Below the pieces are notes generated by a model. That model saw only the letters and a list, made by a program, of their open reading frames with translations, was not told the origin of the DNA and did not search any database. Below are positions 8,801 through 18,387 of a DNA stretch of 64,000 bases, piece after piece. Made by a program: the position numbers and the translations under genes. Source of the DNA: Chloroflexota bacterium (lineage in GTDB: Bacteria; Chloroflexota; Anaerolineae; Aggregatilineales; Phototrophicaceae); the NCBI GenBank assembly GCA_026708115.1, contig JAPOVL010000046.1, positions 366,080-430,079 on the forward strand. Direction: 5' to 3'. The number at the start of each line of letters is the position of its first letter. The stretch's first letter is position 1.

Positions 8801-9445
8801 TTAAGCGTCGCGCTCGCGATTCGACGCCACACCTTCAAGCAGCGCCATAGACCAGGCAATTTGAGCGGTCTCCTCCACCAGTTCGGCATGGTAACGCGCC
8901 AGTTCAATCGTGCTGGCAAGGCTGAAAATGCCGTGCCGGTCCTGGACAAATGCGCACAGGTCGCGATCGGCCGTCAGCATGGCCTCGACGGCGGCGGCCG
9001 TAGCTTGCGCCGTTGCGCCGGAAAGTCTCAAAACGGGGATGCGTCCCAGCTTCGACTTGGCGTGAAGGGTCACAGTTGGAATAGTATCGTTGAGCTTGGC
9101 GCAGGCGATGGCCCAGGGCGAGTGGCTATGGAAAATGCCTTGTACGTCTGGTCTCTGTTTGTAGATCGCCAGATGAGTAGCCAGTTCCTGTGAGGGCGAA
9201 CCGTCGCCATCGATTTGCACGCCATCGAGTGTCACCGTGATCAGCTTGTCAGGCTGACATTGTTCAAATGAGCAACCGCTTGCCTTGATGATGATGAGAT
9301 CAGTGCCAGGTATACGCCCGCTTAGATTGCCCCCGTTTCCCGTCTGCAACCTGATCTCGTAGGCGCGCTTGGCGTTGCTCTGCAAAGATTGCTTGACTTG
9401 CATGACTGTATCAGTCGCTGGCGAGCCGCTCATGAGATTGGACAC
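8801..9445 (-). CDS. Class II aldolase/adducin family protein
   Basis: A 214-residue zinc-dependent aldolase-type protein. The family blocks are TGNGGNLSGRIPG near residue 35, IKASGCSFEQ near 55, and the metal-binding HSHSPWAIA near 105 with a further histidine in VTLHAKSKLG near 125. Members cleave fuculose-, rhamnulose- or ribulose-type phosphates, or decarboxylate 3-oxo-tetronate 4-phosphate (OtnC). The last role would suit a sugar-acid cluster. The first codon is GTG at 9445 with AGG seven bases upstream; an in-frame ATG at 9433 is the alternative. The gene begins within ten bases of the end of the alcohol dehydrogenase gene. Confidence 0.88.
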   Translation of the reverse strand: MSNLMSGSPATDTVMQVKQSLQSNAKRAYEIRLQTGNGGNLSGRIPGTDLIIIKASGCSFEQCQPDKLITVTLDGVQIDGDGSPSQELATHLAIYKQRPDVQGIFHSHSPWAIACAKLNDTIPTVTLHAKSKLGRIPVLRLSGATAQATAAAVEAMLTADRDLCAFVQDRHGIFSLASTIELARYHAELVEETAQIAWSMALLEGVASNRERDA

Positions 9446-9453
9446 AGTTCAGC

Positions 9454-10470
9454 CTATGGCTCCAGTAGCACTTTGATCATGTCCCCGGGATTGCTTGCCA
9501 GGTTTTCAAATGCGGCAGGCCCATTTTCAAGTGGCATCTCGGTGATAAGTGGATCGACAATCACTTCCCCGTTGGCCAGCAGCTCAATTGCCAGCGTAAA
9601 ATCGGCATCTGTATAGCACTGCGTTCCCCGCAGGTGAAGCTCCCTGGGTACGACAGACATGAAGTCGATTGGACTTGCTTCGGCGCCCAGCGCGAGAAAG
9701 ATCGCTGTCCCGCCCGGGCGCAGCAGCTGGATCGCTTGCTGGCGGGCAACCGCCTTCCCAGCTGCTTCAACCACCAAATCGACTCCCTCCCCGTCCGACA
9801 ACGCGCGTATGACAGCAACGACGTCGTCTTGCCGGGCGTTGACGATATGGGTCGCGCCCAGTTCCCGAGCCACAGCGAGCCGATGCGGCAGCGATTCCGA
9901 TACCGCAATCAGATTCGCGCCAGCCAGCCGAGCAAGTTGGACCGCAAAGATCCCCTGCGCGCCAGCGCCAAGCACCGCCACGCTGCGCAGGATGCCGGTA
10001 ACATGCTGCTGAAAGGCATGAACCGAGGTCGCCAGTGTTTCAACCAATGCCGCCCGCTGGAGACTGAGGTCTTCCGGCACATGGAAGAGAGAGCTCGCCG
10101 GCACCGCTACTTTCTCGGCAAAGCCGCCAGGCCGCTCGCCGCCAATCAGAACCAGCTTGGAGCAGAGATTGGTCTTCCCCGAACGGCAGTAGCGGCATTG
10201 ACCGCAGTACACCAGTGGTTGCACGACCACTCGGTCGCCATCCTGGAATCCTTCTACATCATCAGCCCAGGCGATCACAGTCCCGGCGAACTCATGCCCC
10301 CTAATGCCTGGAACCGGCCATGCTGCCGGTAAACCGTTGTAAACATGCAGATCGGTGCCGCAAATGCCACAGGCCGCGACTTCGATCAAGACCTGCCCGG
10401 GCATGATTCCGGGTTCTTCCCAATTCTCGAAATAGACATTGCGCGGACCCCAAAAAACCAAAGATTTCAT
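9454..10470 (-). CDS. Zinc-dependent medium-chain alcohol/sugar dehydrogenase
   Basis: A 338-residue MDR-superfamily dehydrogenase of the sorbitol/threonine dehydrogenase type. Catalytic zinc ligands appear in CGICGTDLH near residue 35 and GHEFAG near 60. The structural zinc cysteines are in CGQCRYCRSGKTNLC near 90-105. The NAD(P)-binding motif GAGAQG is near 170. It would oxidise a secondary hydroxyl of a sugar, polyol or sugar acid. Its ATG overlaps the mannosidase stop codon by four bases (10467-10470). In the proposed pathway it could make the 3-oxo acid that a decarboxylase or RLP needs, but this is inference from neighbourhood. Confidence 0.9.
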   Translation of the reverse strand: MKSLVFWGPRNVYFENWEEPGIMPGQVLIEVAACGICGTDLHVYNGLPAAWPVPGIRGHEFAGTVIAWADDVEGFQDGDRVVVQPLVYCGQCRYCRSGKTNLCSKLVLIGGERPGGFAEKVAVPASSLFHVPEDLSLQRAALVETLATSVHAFQQHVTGILRSVAVLGAGAQGIFAVQLARLAGANLIAVSESLPHRLAVARELGATHIVNARQDDVVAVIRALSDGEGVDLVVEAAGKAVARQQAIQLLRPGGTAIFLALGAEASPIDFMSVVPRELHLRGTQCYTDADFTLAIELLANGEVIVDPLITEMPLENGPAAFENLASNPGDMIKVLLEP

Positions 10471-13400
10471 GGCTTGGTGTCCTCGTGACTTGTCGCAGGC
10501 TCGTCAGTCGCCGGCTTCAAGCGAAGGGTCAAGATCTGATAAGGCTGCGCTCGCACGGCAACTTTGCCCTCTGTCACAGCCAGGCATTCGTCATCTTCTT
10601 CGAGCAAGTTGCAGCTGCATGCCTCCGCCAGCGGGAAACCCACATGCAGATCGAAGGCTTGTTGCGTTCGTTCGTGCTCGTACATTCGCACGATGAGGCC
10701 GTCCCCGTCCTCGGCTTGCTTGACTGTCTCAATGATAATCTGCGGGGCATCCACATGAACAAGAGATTTGCGTTCATCCTCAGGCGCGCCTTCGGGTTTG
10801 CCCTGTACCTGATGGACAATGAGCGGATTGTTGAGGCTATAAGCAGCCGGTACCGTGCCATTGCGCCAATCGCCCGCGTGCGGCAGCAAGCTGTAGCGGA
10901 ATCGGTGCTCGCCCAGATCAGCATCCGGATCGGGGAACATGGCCCCTTTCAAGGCCGTCAGCCGCATCACATTGCCGGCAATGTCGTAGCCATATTTGCA
11001 GTCATTCAGCAGGCTGACGCCATAATCACCCTCGCTCAGGTCGACCCACTTGTGGGCACAGCTTTCAAATCGGGCCCAATCCCATGATGTGTTCTGGTGG
11101 GTTGGGCGCTCAACGTTGCCCCACTGAATCTCGTAAGTCGCTCTCGGGCTAAGGATGTCCACCGGAAAAGCGACCTTGAGCAGCAGGCGGCGCTCTCGCC
11201 AGTTAATCTTCGTGTCAAAATCAATCCGGGCGCTGTCCGCCGCCATATAGACGCGCTGCACGATGTCGCTATCGAACACTCGACGTTTGATTTCAAGGCA
11301 GGTGCGCAAGGGACCCTTCTCCACGACTTCGAAACGGTCTGCCGGTTCGGCCAGCCACATCTTTTCGTCATAGAAGATATCAATGTCCCAGGCCTCCCAG
11401 TCCAAGGGACGATCCTCAAACGCCTGCCACTGATTGGCCCTTTGTCCAGCCGCCAAAACTTCACGATCAGCGTGCTTGTCAAACAAGCGCGAGATATCGC
11501 CTGCCTGGTCAAATTCGGCCCTCAACAAGGGATTCTCCATAACCATCGCGCAGCTTGCCGCGGCGCCCTCATCCTTTGGCGCTCCCCTGACATCACCGAC
11601 ATACAATTGATTCTCGCTAACGGGACGCTCGCCGCTGCTCAAACGCAGCGCTAACACACCATATGGCGGCACGACGGGACATTTGACGAGCATTCCATCT
11701 TCTGTTCTCTGTGCCGACAGCGCTGTTCCGTCCATCGTGCTGACGCTCGTTTCCTCAGTCAGGCACTCGCCGGAGACCTTGACAACTTCCGATCGCGGGA
11801 AGGAAGTGGGGTTGTATATCGCCAGGGCCGTCTCCGAGGGAAGAGACCGATCAAGGGCGATCAAGGCGTCCTCGCGGATCTGCTCGCCAATGCGACGGAT
11901 TTCATCATAGTCCCGCAGGCTGTCTACATAGACCTGTTGGATGGACGAACCGGGAATAATATCATGGAACTGGTTCAAACAGAGCAATTCCCAAGCGCGG
12001 CGAAGTGCCTCATGCGGATAGGCGAAACGACCATGCACCGAAGCCCAGGCCGCCAGGAACTCCGCGTCATGCAAGAGAAACTCACACTTGCGATTGGCGC
12101 GTTTGTTGCGTGCCTGGCTGGTATAGGTTCCCCGGTGCAGCTCAAGGTATAACTCGCCGTTCCAGACCGGCAGCTTGTCGCCGGACTGTCGCTCGAGCGC
12201 TTCCATGAAGTCAATAGCGGTACTCAGCTGCACCCTGGGCAGGCCGGGATGCGCCGCCATCTCACGGCTGCGGTCCAACATGGCCTGCGTCGGCCCACCA
12301 CCCCCGTCGCCGTGTCCGTACGCAATCATGAACTCCTGGCACAGTTCCTTTTGCTGGCTGCCATCCCAGGTGGCGATGATCTCTTCAGGCGACAGGTCCG
12401 CGCTGTAGGTGGCGCCCCACCAGCCCGGCTTTGAAGTCGTGATGAAATAAGTCAAGATTCGAGTGCCGTCCAATCCCTGCCACCAGAATTGATCGTAGGG
12501 AATGCGATTGTACTGATTCCAACTGAGTTTGGCGGTCACAAAATAGCAGAGCCCCGCCTCTTGAATCAATTGGGGCAGTTGCCAGGCATAGCCAAATACA
12601 TCGGGAAGCCACAATATCGGCGACTCGCGCGCCCCAAACGTTTCCATGAAGTAGCGGCGACCAAGCAGGAACTGGCGCGCAAGCGCTTCAGCGCCCGTCA
12701 GGTTGCAGTCGGCCTCCACCCACATGCCGCCAATCGTCTCCCATCGCCCTTCGGCAACGCGCTCCTTGATCTGCGCCATCATCTCCGGATGATCATCGGC
12801 GATGTACTGGTAAAGCTGTGGTTGACTCTGGGTGAAGGTGAATTCCGGATTGTGCTCCATCAAGCGCAAAGCCGTGCTAAAGGTGCGGGCAACCTTCTGG
12901 CGAGTCTGGCTCAGCGTCCACAGCCAGGCCACATCAATATGGGCGTGACCGACGCCGCGAACGACGACATCCATCGGCGGCCCGGCATTGGCAATGCCCT
13001 CCCTTAATGCGCGCTGCGCGGCAGGAACACTCTCATAAAAGGCCGCTCCCAATGGCTCGCGCAGATCGAGCAGCAAGAACGCCGCGTCCAAAACCTTGAT
13101 CAGGTTGACGCGGACAGGGTTGTTTTCCGGGAGTTGCATAGCGACTTCGAGTGCGGTGCCGGCAATTGTCACGAAGTCACGCGTGGGCTGATCGACCTGT
13201 ACCAGACGCGGAAGCCCCATTTCATAGCGTTCGTCTTTGATCCCGGCCCAACCATGCAGCGCAAGCTGATGTTCCTTGCCGTCAAGCACGTAGTCGGGCA
13301 GGGGCAATTCCTGATGATTGGGGTCGACGCCCCGATAGGCCGCCCCATCCAGGTACGCCAGTGCCTCTGGCCCGTAGAGGAATGCCAAGGCTTCCAGGCT

Positions 13401-13682
13401 TTTGCTAAGGCCTAATGGGAGAGTGAGCGCGACAGGCTGTCCCCAACCCCCGGGCACGGCGAAAGTTGTCCGCAGCGTGAATGCCTGACGCAACTCGCCC
13501 CAATAGCTTCCCGGTTCGATGACCTCCCAGTCATTGTCGTCTATGTCAATCTCCACCATGGGATGAGAACCGGCGTGGAACTTGAAGGACCCCAGAGCCT
13601 GACTACGCCGGTAGTTTGCCGCCTCTGAAAGGAACTGAAGGCGAGCGGTAATTTTTTCCAAGGTCCAGCGCACACGGTGCAT
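10467..13682 (-). CDS. Alpha-mannosidase, glycoside hydrolase family 38
   Basis: A 1071-residue retaining alpha-mannosidase. The GH38 zinc and catalytic motifs are visible: GHAHIDVAWLW near 260, the tryptophan-rich ETIGGMWVEADCN near 345, and WLPDVFGYAWQLPQ near 385 with the nucleophile aspartate. The mid domain follows, then long beta-sandwich domains to the C-terminus, so it is full length. I start at 13682: GGAGG lies eight bases upstream inside the end of the oxidoreductase gene, and the MHRVRWTLEKI start matches the family. No signal peptide is seen, so it is probably cytoplasmic and acts on imported mannosides or oligosaccharides. Confidence 0.95.
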   Translation of the reverse strand: MHRVRWTLEKITARLQFLSEAANYRRSQALGSFKFHAGSHPMVEIDIDDNDWEVIEPGSYWGELRQAFTLRTTFAVPGGWGQPVALTLPLGLSKSLEALAFLYGPEALAYLDGAAYRGVDPNHQELPLPDYVLDGKEHQLALHGWAGIKDERYEMGLPRLVQVDQPTRDFVTIAGTALEVAMQLPENNPVRVNLIKVLDAAFLLLDLREPLGAAFYESVPAAQRALREGIANAGPPMDVVVRGVGHAHIDVAWLWTLSQTRQKVARTFSTALRLMEHNPEFTFTQSQPQLYQYIADDHPEMMAQIKERVAEGRWETIGGMWVEADCNLTGAEALARQFLLGRRYFMETFGARESPILWLPDVFGYAWQLPQLIQEAGLCYFVTAKLSWNQYNRIPYDQFWWQGLDGTRILTYFITTSKPGWWGATYSADLSPEEIIATWDGSQQKELCQEFMIAYGHGDGGGGPTQAMLDRSREMAAHPGLPRVQLSTAIDFMEALERQSGDKLPVWNGELYLELHRGTYTSQARNKRANRKCEFLLHDAEFLAAWASVHGRFAYPHEALRRAWELLCLNQFHDIIPGSSIQQVYVDSLRDYDEIRRIGEQIREDALIALDRSLPSETALAIYNPTSFPRSEVVKVSGECLTEETSVSTMDGTALSAQRTEDGMLVKCPVVPPYGVLALRLSSGERPVSENQLYVGDVRGAPKDEGAAASCAMVMENPLLRAEFDQAGDISRLFDKHADREVLAAGQRANQWQAFEDRPLDWEAWDIDIFYDEKMWLAEPADRFEVVEKGPLRTCLEIKRRVFDSDIVQRVYMAADSARIDFDTKINWRERRLLLKVAFPVDILSPRATYEIQWGNVERPTHQNTSWDWARFESCAHKWVDLSEGDYGVSLLNDCKYGYDIAGNVMRLTALKGAMFPDPDADLGEHRFRYSLLPHAGDWRNGTVPAAYSLNNPLIVHQVQGKPEGAPEDERKSLVHVDAPQIIIETVKQAEDGDGLIVRMYEHERTQQAFDLHVGFPLAEACSCNLLEEDDECLAVTEGKVAVRAQPYQILTLRLKPATDEPATSHEDTKP

Positions 13683-13686
13683 CTTC

Positions 13687-14799
13687 TTAGCCTCCGTATT
13701 GCATCCGCATCCCGCGGAAAAACTGCTCAAGATCACCCGAAGCAGATAGCGGCAGCTTGATCGTCCTGTCTTGCCATGAGGCCAGATACAACCCGTTGAC
13801 CACTTCAATAGCCTTGCGCCCCGTCAAGCCATCTATCCAGGGCGCTTTGCTCTCCAATATAGACTCGCAAAAGTGCTCAACCTGCCGCTTGTATGGGCCG
13901 TGTTCGCACAATTCCCGGTCGAGGTTGCCGTAGCTGTATAGGGTCAGGTCTGTCTGCTTTTGGCCGCCCTCCCACAAACGGACGGAAAACGGTTCTGCTG
14001 AGCTGTACTTCATAGCCGGGCCAAAGTGCAGCTCCAGCGCCGCTTCGCTGCCTTCGAGCAGAAAATACTCAGTCATCGGCTTTTGTGACACATTACTGAC
14101 ATGAATCGTGGAAACAACTCCATTCTCGTGCCGCAGGGTAGCATGGGCCTGCGTTTCGACTTCCCAGTCGGGTCGGAGAATCATCGCATGCCCGCTGACG
14201 CTCCGAACCTCTCCAGCCCACCAGCGGCACAAATCCACGATATGACTGGCATTGTCCTGGAAGACGCCGCCCAGCGCGCGCAGGGACTGCCGCCAATTGA
14301 AACCAAGCGGCGACAAGTCGTGGCACCAGCTCACCTCAGCGCGGATGTGAAATAGCTTGCCCAGCCTCCCATCCTGAATGAGATCATGCGCCAGTTGCAG
14401 GCTCTTGTCGAAGCGCTTGACAAATCCGATCATGAGCGTCACATTGTGCATCCGGGCGGCTTGACGCATACGGTCGCAGGCCTCAATGGTTGGGGCCATT
14501 GGTTTTTCGCACAGGATATGTTTGCCCGCTTGCGCCGCCTGAATGACTTGTTCCTCATGCAAATAGACTGGCGAAGCGACCAGAACCGCATCGATATCGG
14601 CCTTCGCCAGAAATTCGCCGTAGTCATCGTAGCAATCGAAGTCGCCGTAGTTCTGGGTCAAAAAGTCCAGCGCGCCCTGATCCGGGTCCATCAGCGCCGT
14701 GACACGACCCTTCTCTAGCAAGCGCAGAATGGGGGCATACATCGTCTGCGTGCCCGCAAACCCACAGCCGGCTATTCCCAGCTTGACTTTGTCTTTCAT
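13687..14799 (-). CDS. Gfo/Idh/MocA family oxidoreductase
   Basis: A 370-residue NAD(P)-dependent oxidoreductase. The Rossmann motif GIAGCGFAGT starts at residue 8, the EKP motif is near residue 100 (ILCEKPMAP), and the C-terminal alpha/beta dimerisation domain has the histidine-containing block NASHIVDLCRWW near 185. Family members oxidise sugars or inositols, often at C1 or C3, and sometimes produce lactones. It follows the two sugar permeases and ends five bases before the mannosidase start. A sugar-1-dehydrogenase role would feed the lactonase encoded at 18388-19143; this link is inference. Confidence 0.92.
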   Translation of the reverse strand: MKDKVKLGIAGCGFAGTQTMYAPILRLLEKGRVTALMDPDQGALDFLTQNYGDFDCYDDYGEFLAKADIDAVLVASPVYLHEEQVIQAAQAGKHILCEKPMAPTIEACDRMRQAARMHNVTLMIGFVKRFDKSLQLAHDLIQDGRLGKLFHIRAEVSWCHDLSPLGFNWRQSLRALGGVFQDNASHIVDLCRWWAGEVRSVSGHAMILRPDWEVETQAHATLRHENGVVSTIHVSNVSQKPMTEYFLLEGSEAALELHFGPAMKYSSAEPFSVRLWEGGQKQTDLTLYSYGNLDRELCEHGPYKRQVEHFCESILESKAPWIDGLTGRKAIEVVNGLYLASWQDRTIKLPLSASGDLEQFFRGMRMQYGG

Positions 14800-14851
14800 A
14801 AGCGCTGCCGCTTCTCTTCGCTCAACATGGGTCTCAAATCGTAGCCTTGCT

Positions 14852-15739
14852 CTAATTCTTTATTGCCCCGGCGGTCAATCCCTGAAGGAGCTGTTTTGAG
14901 GAGATGAAGTAGATGATTAATACTGGAACTGACGAGAGCGAAAGCGCCGCCAGCAACGCGTTCCAGTCGTTGGAAAATTGCCCCATGAACTGCTGCGCGC
15001 CCAGGGTCACCGTCCGGGTCGCTTCCCCTGGCGCCAGGACGAGCGGAAACCAGAGATCGTTCCACATGGGAATGATGGAAATCGCCGACACCGTACCGGT
15101 CGCCGGCCGGATGATGGGCAAGATGAGCCAAAATACCCGGTATTCACTCGCGCCATCCACACGCGCGGCATCCTTGAGCTCACCGGGCACCTGGCTCATA
15201 AACTGCGTCAATATGAAGACGGCGAGCGGCAATCCCCCGGCAACATACACCACAATCAATGCCCATAGCGTGCCGATGAGATCGAGAGAGACGATCAAGC
15301 GCAGCAAACTGACGGAGCCCAATCGTATCGGTATGATGATGCCCAACAAGAAGAATAGTCGCAGCAGGTTGTTTCCCGGGAAGCTATATTCAGCCAGGGC
15401 AAAAGCCACCATGGTTCCGAATAAGAGAATAAGAGCGAGGGCGCTTAGAGTTACGAATAAACTGTTGAAGTAGTAGACGTGAAATTGGGATTTTTCGAAT
15501 ACGGTTTCGTAGCCGACCAGGTCAAATGTTTCAGCGGTAGGCAGGTGATAAGGATTCCTGAATATGGCGCGGCGCCCCTTAAGTGAATTGATGACGACCA
15601 GGGCGACCGGCGCCGTAGACACGAAGGCAAACACCAGAAGCATCCAGTGCTTCAAGACCTTGGTTGTCAGATGACGCAAGTCGACGCCGGACATGTACGT
15701 CCGCAATCGTTTCTTGCCTGCGTCAGTATTCCACACCAT
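14852..15739 (-). CDS. Carbohydrate ABC transporter permease (MalG/UgpE type)
   Basis: A 295-residue inner-membrane permease with about six spans. The EAA loop GELKDAARVDGASEYRVFW is near residues 200-218, the family signature of the CUT1 subfamily. The frame is open upstream to 15823, but that part overlaps the preceding permease. I start at 15739, where TAAGG, formed at the stop of that gene, lies nine bases upstream. The protein is the second pore subunit of the sugar importer formed with 15753-16700 and the binding protein at 17000-18283. No ATPase gene is linked; CUT1 systems often share one encoded elsewhere. Confidence 0.9.
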   Translation of the reverse strand: MVWNTDAGKKRLRTYMSGVDLRHLTTKVLKHWMLLVFAFVSTAPVALVVINSLKGRRAIFRNPYHLPTAETFDLVGYETVFEKSQFHVYYFNSLFVTLSALALILLFGTMVAFALAEYSFPGNNLLRLFFLLGIIIPIRLGSVSLLRLIVSLDLIGTLWALIVVYVAGGLPLAVFILTQFMSQVPGELKDAARVDGASEYRVFWLILPIIRPATGTVSAISIIPMWNDLWFPLVLAPGEATRTVTLGAQQFMGQFSNDWNALLAALSLSSVPVLIIYFISSKQLLQGLTAGAIKN

Positions 15740-15752
15740 GACGCGCCATGCC

Positions 15753-16700
15753 TTATAGCTCGTAAGACCTAATCCGTCGGCGGATGAACAGGTAAAGCAA
15801 CACACCGGCCAAGAGAATGACAAACATCGTCCCGGCGACAGCCGCCCCCATGTGCGGATCGGCTTTCTGGAATCCCGACCCGAAGAAGGTGCGATAGAAA
15901 AACGTCATCATGGTATCGCTGGCGTAATTGGGGCCAGCATCTGCGCCTTTCAGCGCGAATATGACATCAAAGGCGTTGAAGTTGCCGATGTAGGTCAGCA
16001 GCGAAACAATGCCGATCATCGGCATCAACAATGGCAACTTGATGCGCCAGAAAATCTGCCAGTCCGTCGCGCCGTCGACATAGGCAGCTTCAAACAAATC
16101 GTTCGGAATGCTAATCAATGTCGCGAAATACAGCATCATAGGTATGCCCAGATACTGCCAAGCGGAGATTAGCGCCAGCGTGATCAGTGCTGTGCTCTCA
16201 AGACCCAGCCAAGGCTGCGCGTACGCCCCCAAACCTAAAGCCTTTAATATGTCGTAGACAATACCCCAAAGCGGGCTTAACAAGAGCCTCCAGACAAATG
16301 CGGCAATCGCCAGAGAGAGGATAGCCGGCGAGAAGATCAATACGCGGTAAAGCAAACCCCCTCTTGTCTTCGTAGACAGAGCCGCCGCGAGGAGAAGAGC
16401 TATCGGATTCTGGACCAGCATGTTAACCGCAAAGAAGAGGAAGCTATTCTTTAGGGCATTCAGCAGCCGCGGCTGCAAGATAGCCTCGTCAGTGAGCAGC
16501 GTTACATAATTCTGGGTACCCACAAACTGCTCTACGCCACGGGTCACTTGCACGAAGAAACCCAGGCGCAGGGAGTCAAACAGGGGATAAATCATGAACA
16601 GGCCATAGATCACGACAGCCGGCGCCAGGAAAACAATAATATGCGTGGGAAAGGGTTTCCCGCGCTTAGGCTGGCTGCTTCGCGCCAGGCTAGCCGTCAT
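15753..16700 (-). CDS. Carbohydrate ABC transporter permease (MalF/UgpA type)
   Basis: A 315-residue membrane protein of the CUT1 sugar-importer family. It has an N-terminal span near residues 22-42, a periplasmic region and the EAA loop (PNDLFEAAYVDGATDWQIFW) near residues 205-225. GAGGAG lies seven bases before the ATG. The substrate is a sugar or glycoside captured by the family-1 binding protein encoded just upstream. The gap to that gene (16701-16999) carries palindromic repeats. Confidence 0.92.
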   Translation of the reverse strand: MTASLARSSQPKRGKPFPTHIIVFLAPAVVIYGLFMIYPLFDSLRLGFFVQVTRGVEQFVGTQNYVTLLTDEAILQPRLLNALKNSFLFFAVNMLVQNPIALLLAAALSTKTRGGLLYRVLIFSPAILSLAIAAFVWRLLLSPLWGIVYDILKALGLGAYAQPWLGLESTALITLALISAWQYLGIPMMLYFATLISIPNDLFEAAYVDGATDWQIFWRIKLPLLMPMIGIVSLLTYIGNFNAFDVIFALKGADAGPNYASDTMMTFFYRTFFGSGFQKADPHMGAAVAGTMFVILLAGVLLYLFIRRRIRSYEL

Positions 16701-16999
16701 TGAGATTCTCCTCGGCCGACGTCGGGGAGGGAAAAACTGTCAAGCCGCGTAGGGGCGACCAAGCTGACTATGTTGAAAATCATGCCTTTCAGCCAATCCT
16801 GGTCAGTGTCGCGTAAAAGTGAAAGGCCATAATGGTCTAACATGGCTCATTATAGCTCCCCCTCCCTGATGCTTCGGGGAGGGGGCCGGGGGGTGGGGTA
16901 GAATTTCAACAGAGCCAATCTGGTCGCCCGCTGCCGCTGTGACTTGTGATTTCGGGCGACATGGCATGTCGCCCCTGCAATTCGACTGTGTAGTACGGC
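16701..16999. repeat. Intergenic repeat block in the sugar ABC operon
   Basis: About 300 bases without a gene. It holds a C/G-rich degenerate element (about 16855-16902, CTCCCTGATGCTTCGGGGAG followed by GGGGTGGGGTAGAA) and a palindrome at 16954-16974, where GGGCGACAT pairs with ATGTCGCCC around a GGC loop. Two isolated half-elements, GGGGCGACCA near 16744 and TGGTCGCCCG near 16921, are complementary to each other. Confidence 0.75.
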
Positions 17000-18283
17000 T
17001 CACGCTCCCATTTGCGGTTCGTACCACGATGCCAGGCCAGCCTGGACCGTTTCACCGGCTTCTTCCGGTGTCATCTCGCCATTCATGACCAGCTGGGTCA
17101 CGCGAATCAGTTCGCTGTCCGTGTTGGGTTCGCCCCGCGAGATGATGGCATAGGCGTTGCGCGGTGACGAGCCACAGTGCTGTCGCCAGCTCGCGTACAC
17201 TTGCACCATCGGGTCGGACGCCTCGACAACATGGTTAGACATGGCAAAGAAACCAGGCAGCGCATTGTTCCATAGCTCAGCGAACTCGGCCGAGCCCAGC
17301 CAATTCAGGAATAGCTGCGCTTCTTCCGGGTGCTGGGTATCGGCGTTCATGGCCATACCCATGTCCATGTGGTCGTTGATAAAGCAGTCCCCGCCTGCTT
17401 CGGGTACTGGCGGCGGGAAAGCGCCGATAGCAAAATCATCCCCCACCAACTGGTTAAAGATCGAGATTTCCCAAGACCCGGCCGGATAAACCGCAGAGCC
17501 GCCCAGTGTGAACAGATTCTGCATATCCGGGTACGAGACCGCCTGATAGCCATCGGGCATGTAGTCCGCCCATGCTGCCAGGAACGCCCAGGCATCGATA
17601 TAGCCTTGGTCGGTGAACTTGCCGCTGCCATCGATAAGCGCCAGGCGCCCCTCCTCGCCTCGCCAGAAGGGCTGGCCCGCCAGCTGCAAACCCAGCAGCC
17701 CGGGCACAAAGCCGTCAGCCGTTCCCATCGCCAGCGGCACATACTGCCCATCCTGTTTCACGGCTTCCAATAGATCAAGGAACTCCTGCGCGGTCGCAGG
17801 TTCTTCCAGACCGAGTTCGGCGAAGATATCGGCGTTATACATGAAGCCATGGATGACTGCCGCCAACGGCACCCCGAAGAGTTCGCCGTCGTCGGTGCTC
17901 CAGGCGCTCAGCGCGCCGGCGCTGTAATTCTCGAGGCTCCCGAGATCACCCAGATTCGCCAGGTCGCCGTTGAGGTACATCTCGAGACGGTAGTCAAAGG
18001 GCTCGACCATGATCAGGTCACCCGCCGTGCCAGCCTCGATCTTGGTGCCCAAGGTGGCGCTGTATTCGGTGTTTATGGTTGGCTGAAAGTCGACATCAAT
18101 GTTCGGATAGTGGGCTTCGAAAGCCGGGAGTATCACGTCGTTCCACTCGTCCGCATCGTCAACGCGCCAGCTTTCGATTATGAGCGTGACCGCATCGTCT
18201 TGAGCCAGTATGGAACCCAATGGCAGCGCGAAAACCGCAGCTGCGAACAATACGAATGCGATACGTAGATATTTGGATGTCAT
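17000..18283 (-). CDS. Extracellular sugar-binding protein, family 1
   Basis: A 427-residue secreted binding protein for the CUT1 importer. The signal peptide is clear (MTSKYLRIAFVLFAAAVFA, cleavage near SILAQ-DD). The mature part shows family-1 layout: the block EWNDVILPAFEAHYPNIDV near 50-70 and GGSAVYPAGSWE near 265. GGAGG lies five bases before the ATG. It supplies substrate to the permeases at 15753-16700 and 14852-15739. Binding-protein relatives take up disaccharides, glycerol phosphates or glycan fragments; the mannosidase in the operon suggests a mannose-containing ligand. Confidence 0.93.
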   Translation of the reverse strand: MTSKYLRIAFVLFAAAVFALPLGSILAQDDAVTLIIESWRVDDADEWNDVILPAFEAHYPNIDVDFQPTINTEYSATLGTKIEAGTAGDLIMVEPFDYRLEMYLNGDLANLGDLGSLENYSAGALSAWSTDDGELFGVPLAAVIHGFMYNADIFAELGLEEPATAQEFLDLLEAVKQDGQYVPLAMGTADGFVPGLLGLQLAGQPFWRGEEGRLALIDGSGKFTDQGYIDAWAFLAAWADYMPDGYQAVSYPDMQNLFTLGGSAVYPAGSWEISIFNQLVGDDFAIGAFPPPVPEAGGDCFINDHMDMGMAMNADTQHPEEAQLFLNWLGSAEFAELWNNALPGFFAMSNHVVEASDPMVQVYASWRQHCGSSPRNAYAIISRGEPNTDSELIRVTQLVMNGEMTPEEAGETVQAGLASWYEPQMGA

Positions 18284-18387
18284 TTTATTCCTCCGAGAAG
18301 AAAACAGTAACTTGCTTGAGTTGTGCCCTTGCGTTTAGTCTTTCGGCTATAACTCACCTCCTTGATCTGCTGCTGTTCGCGCGCGGG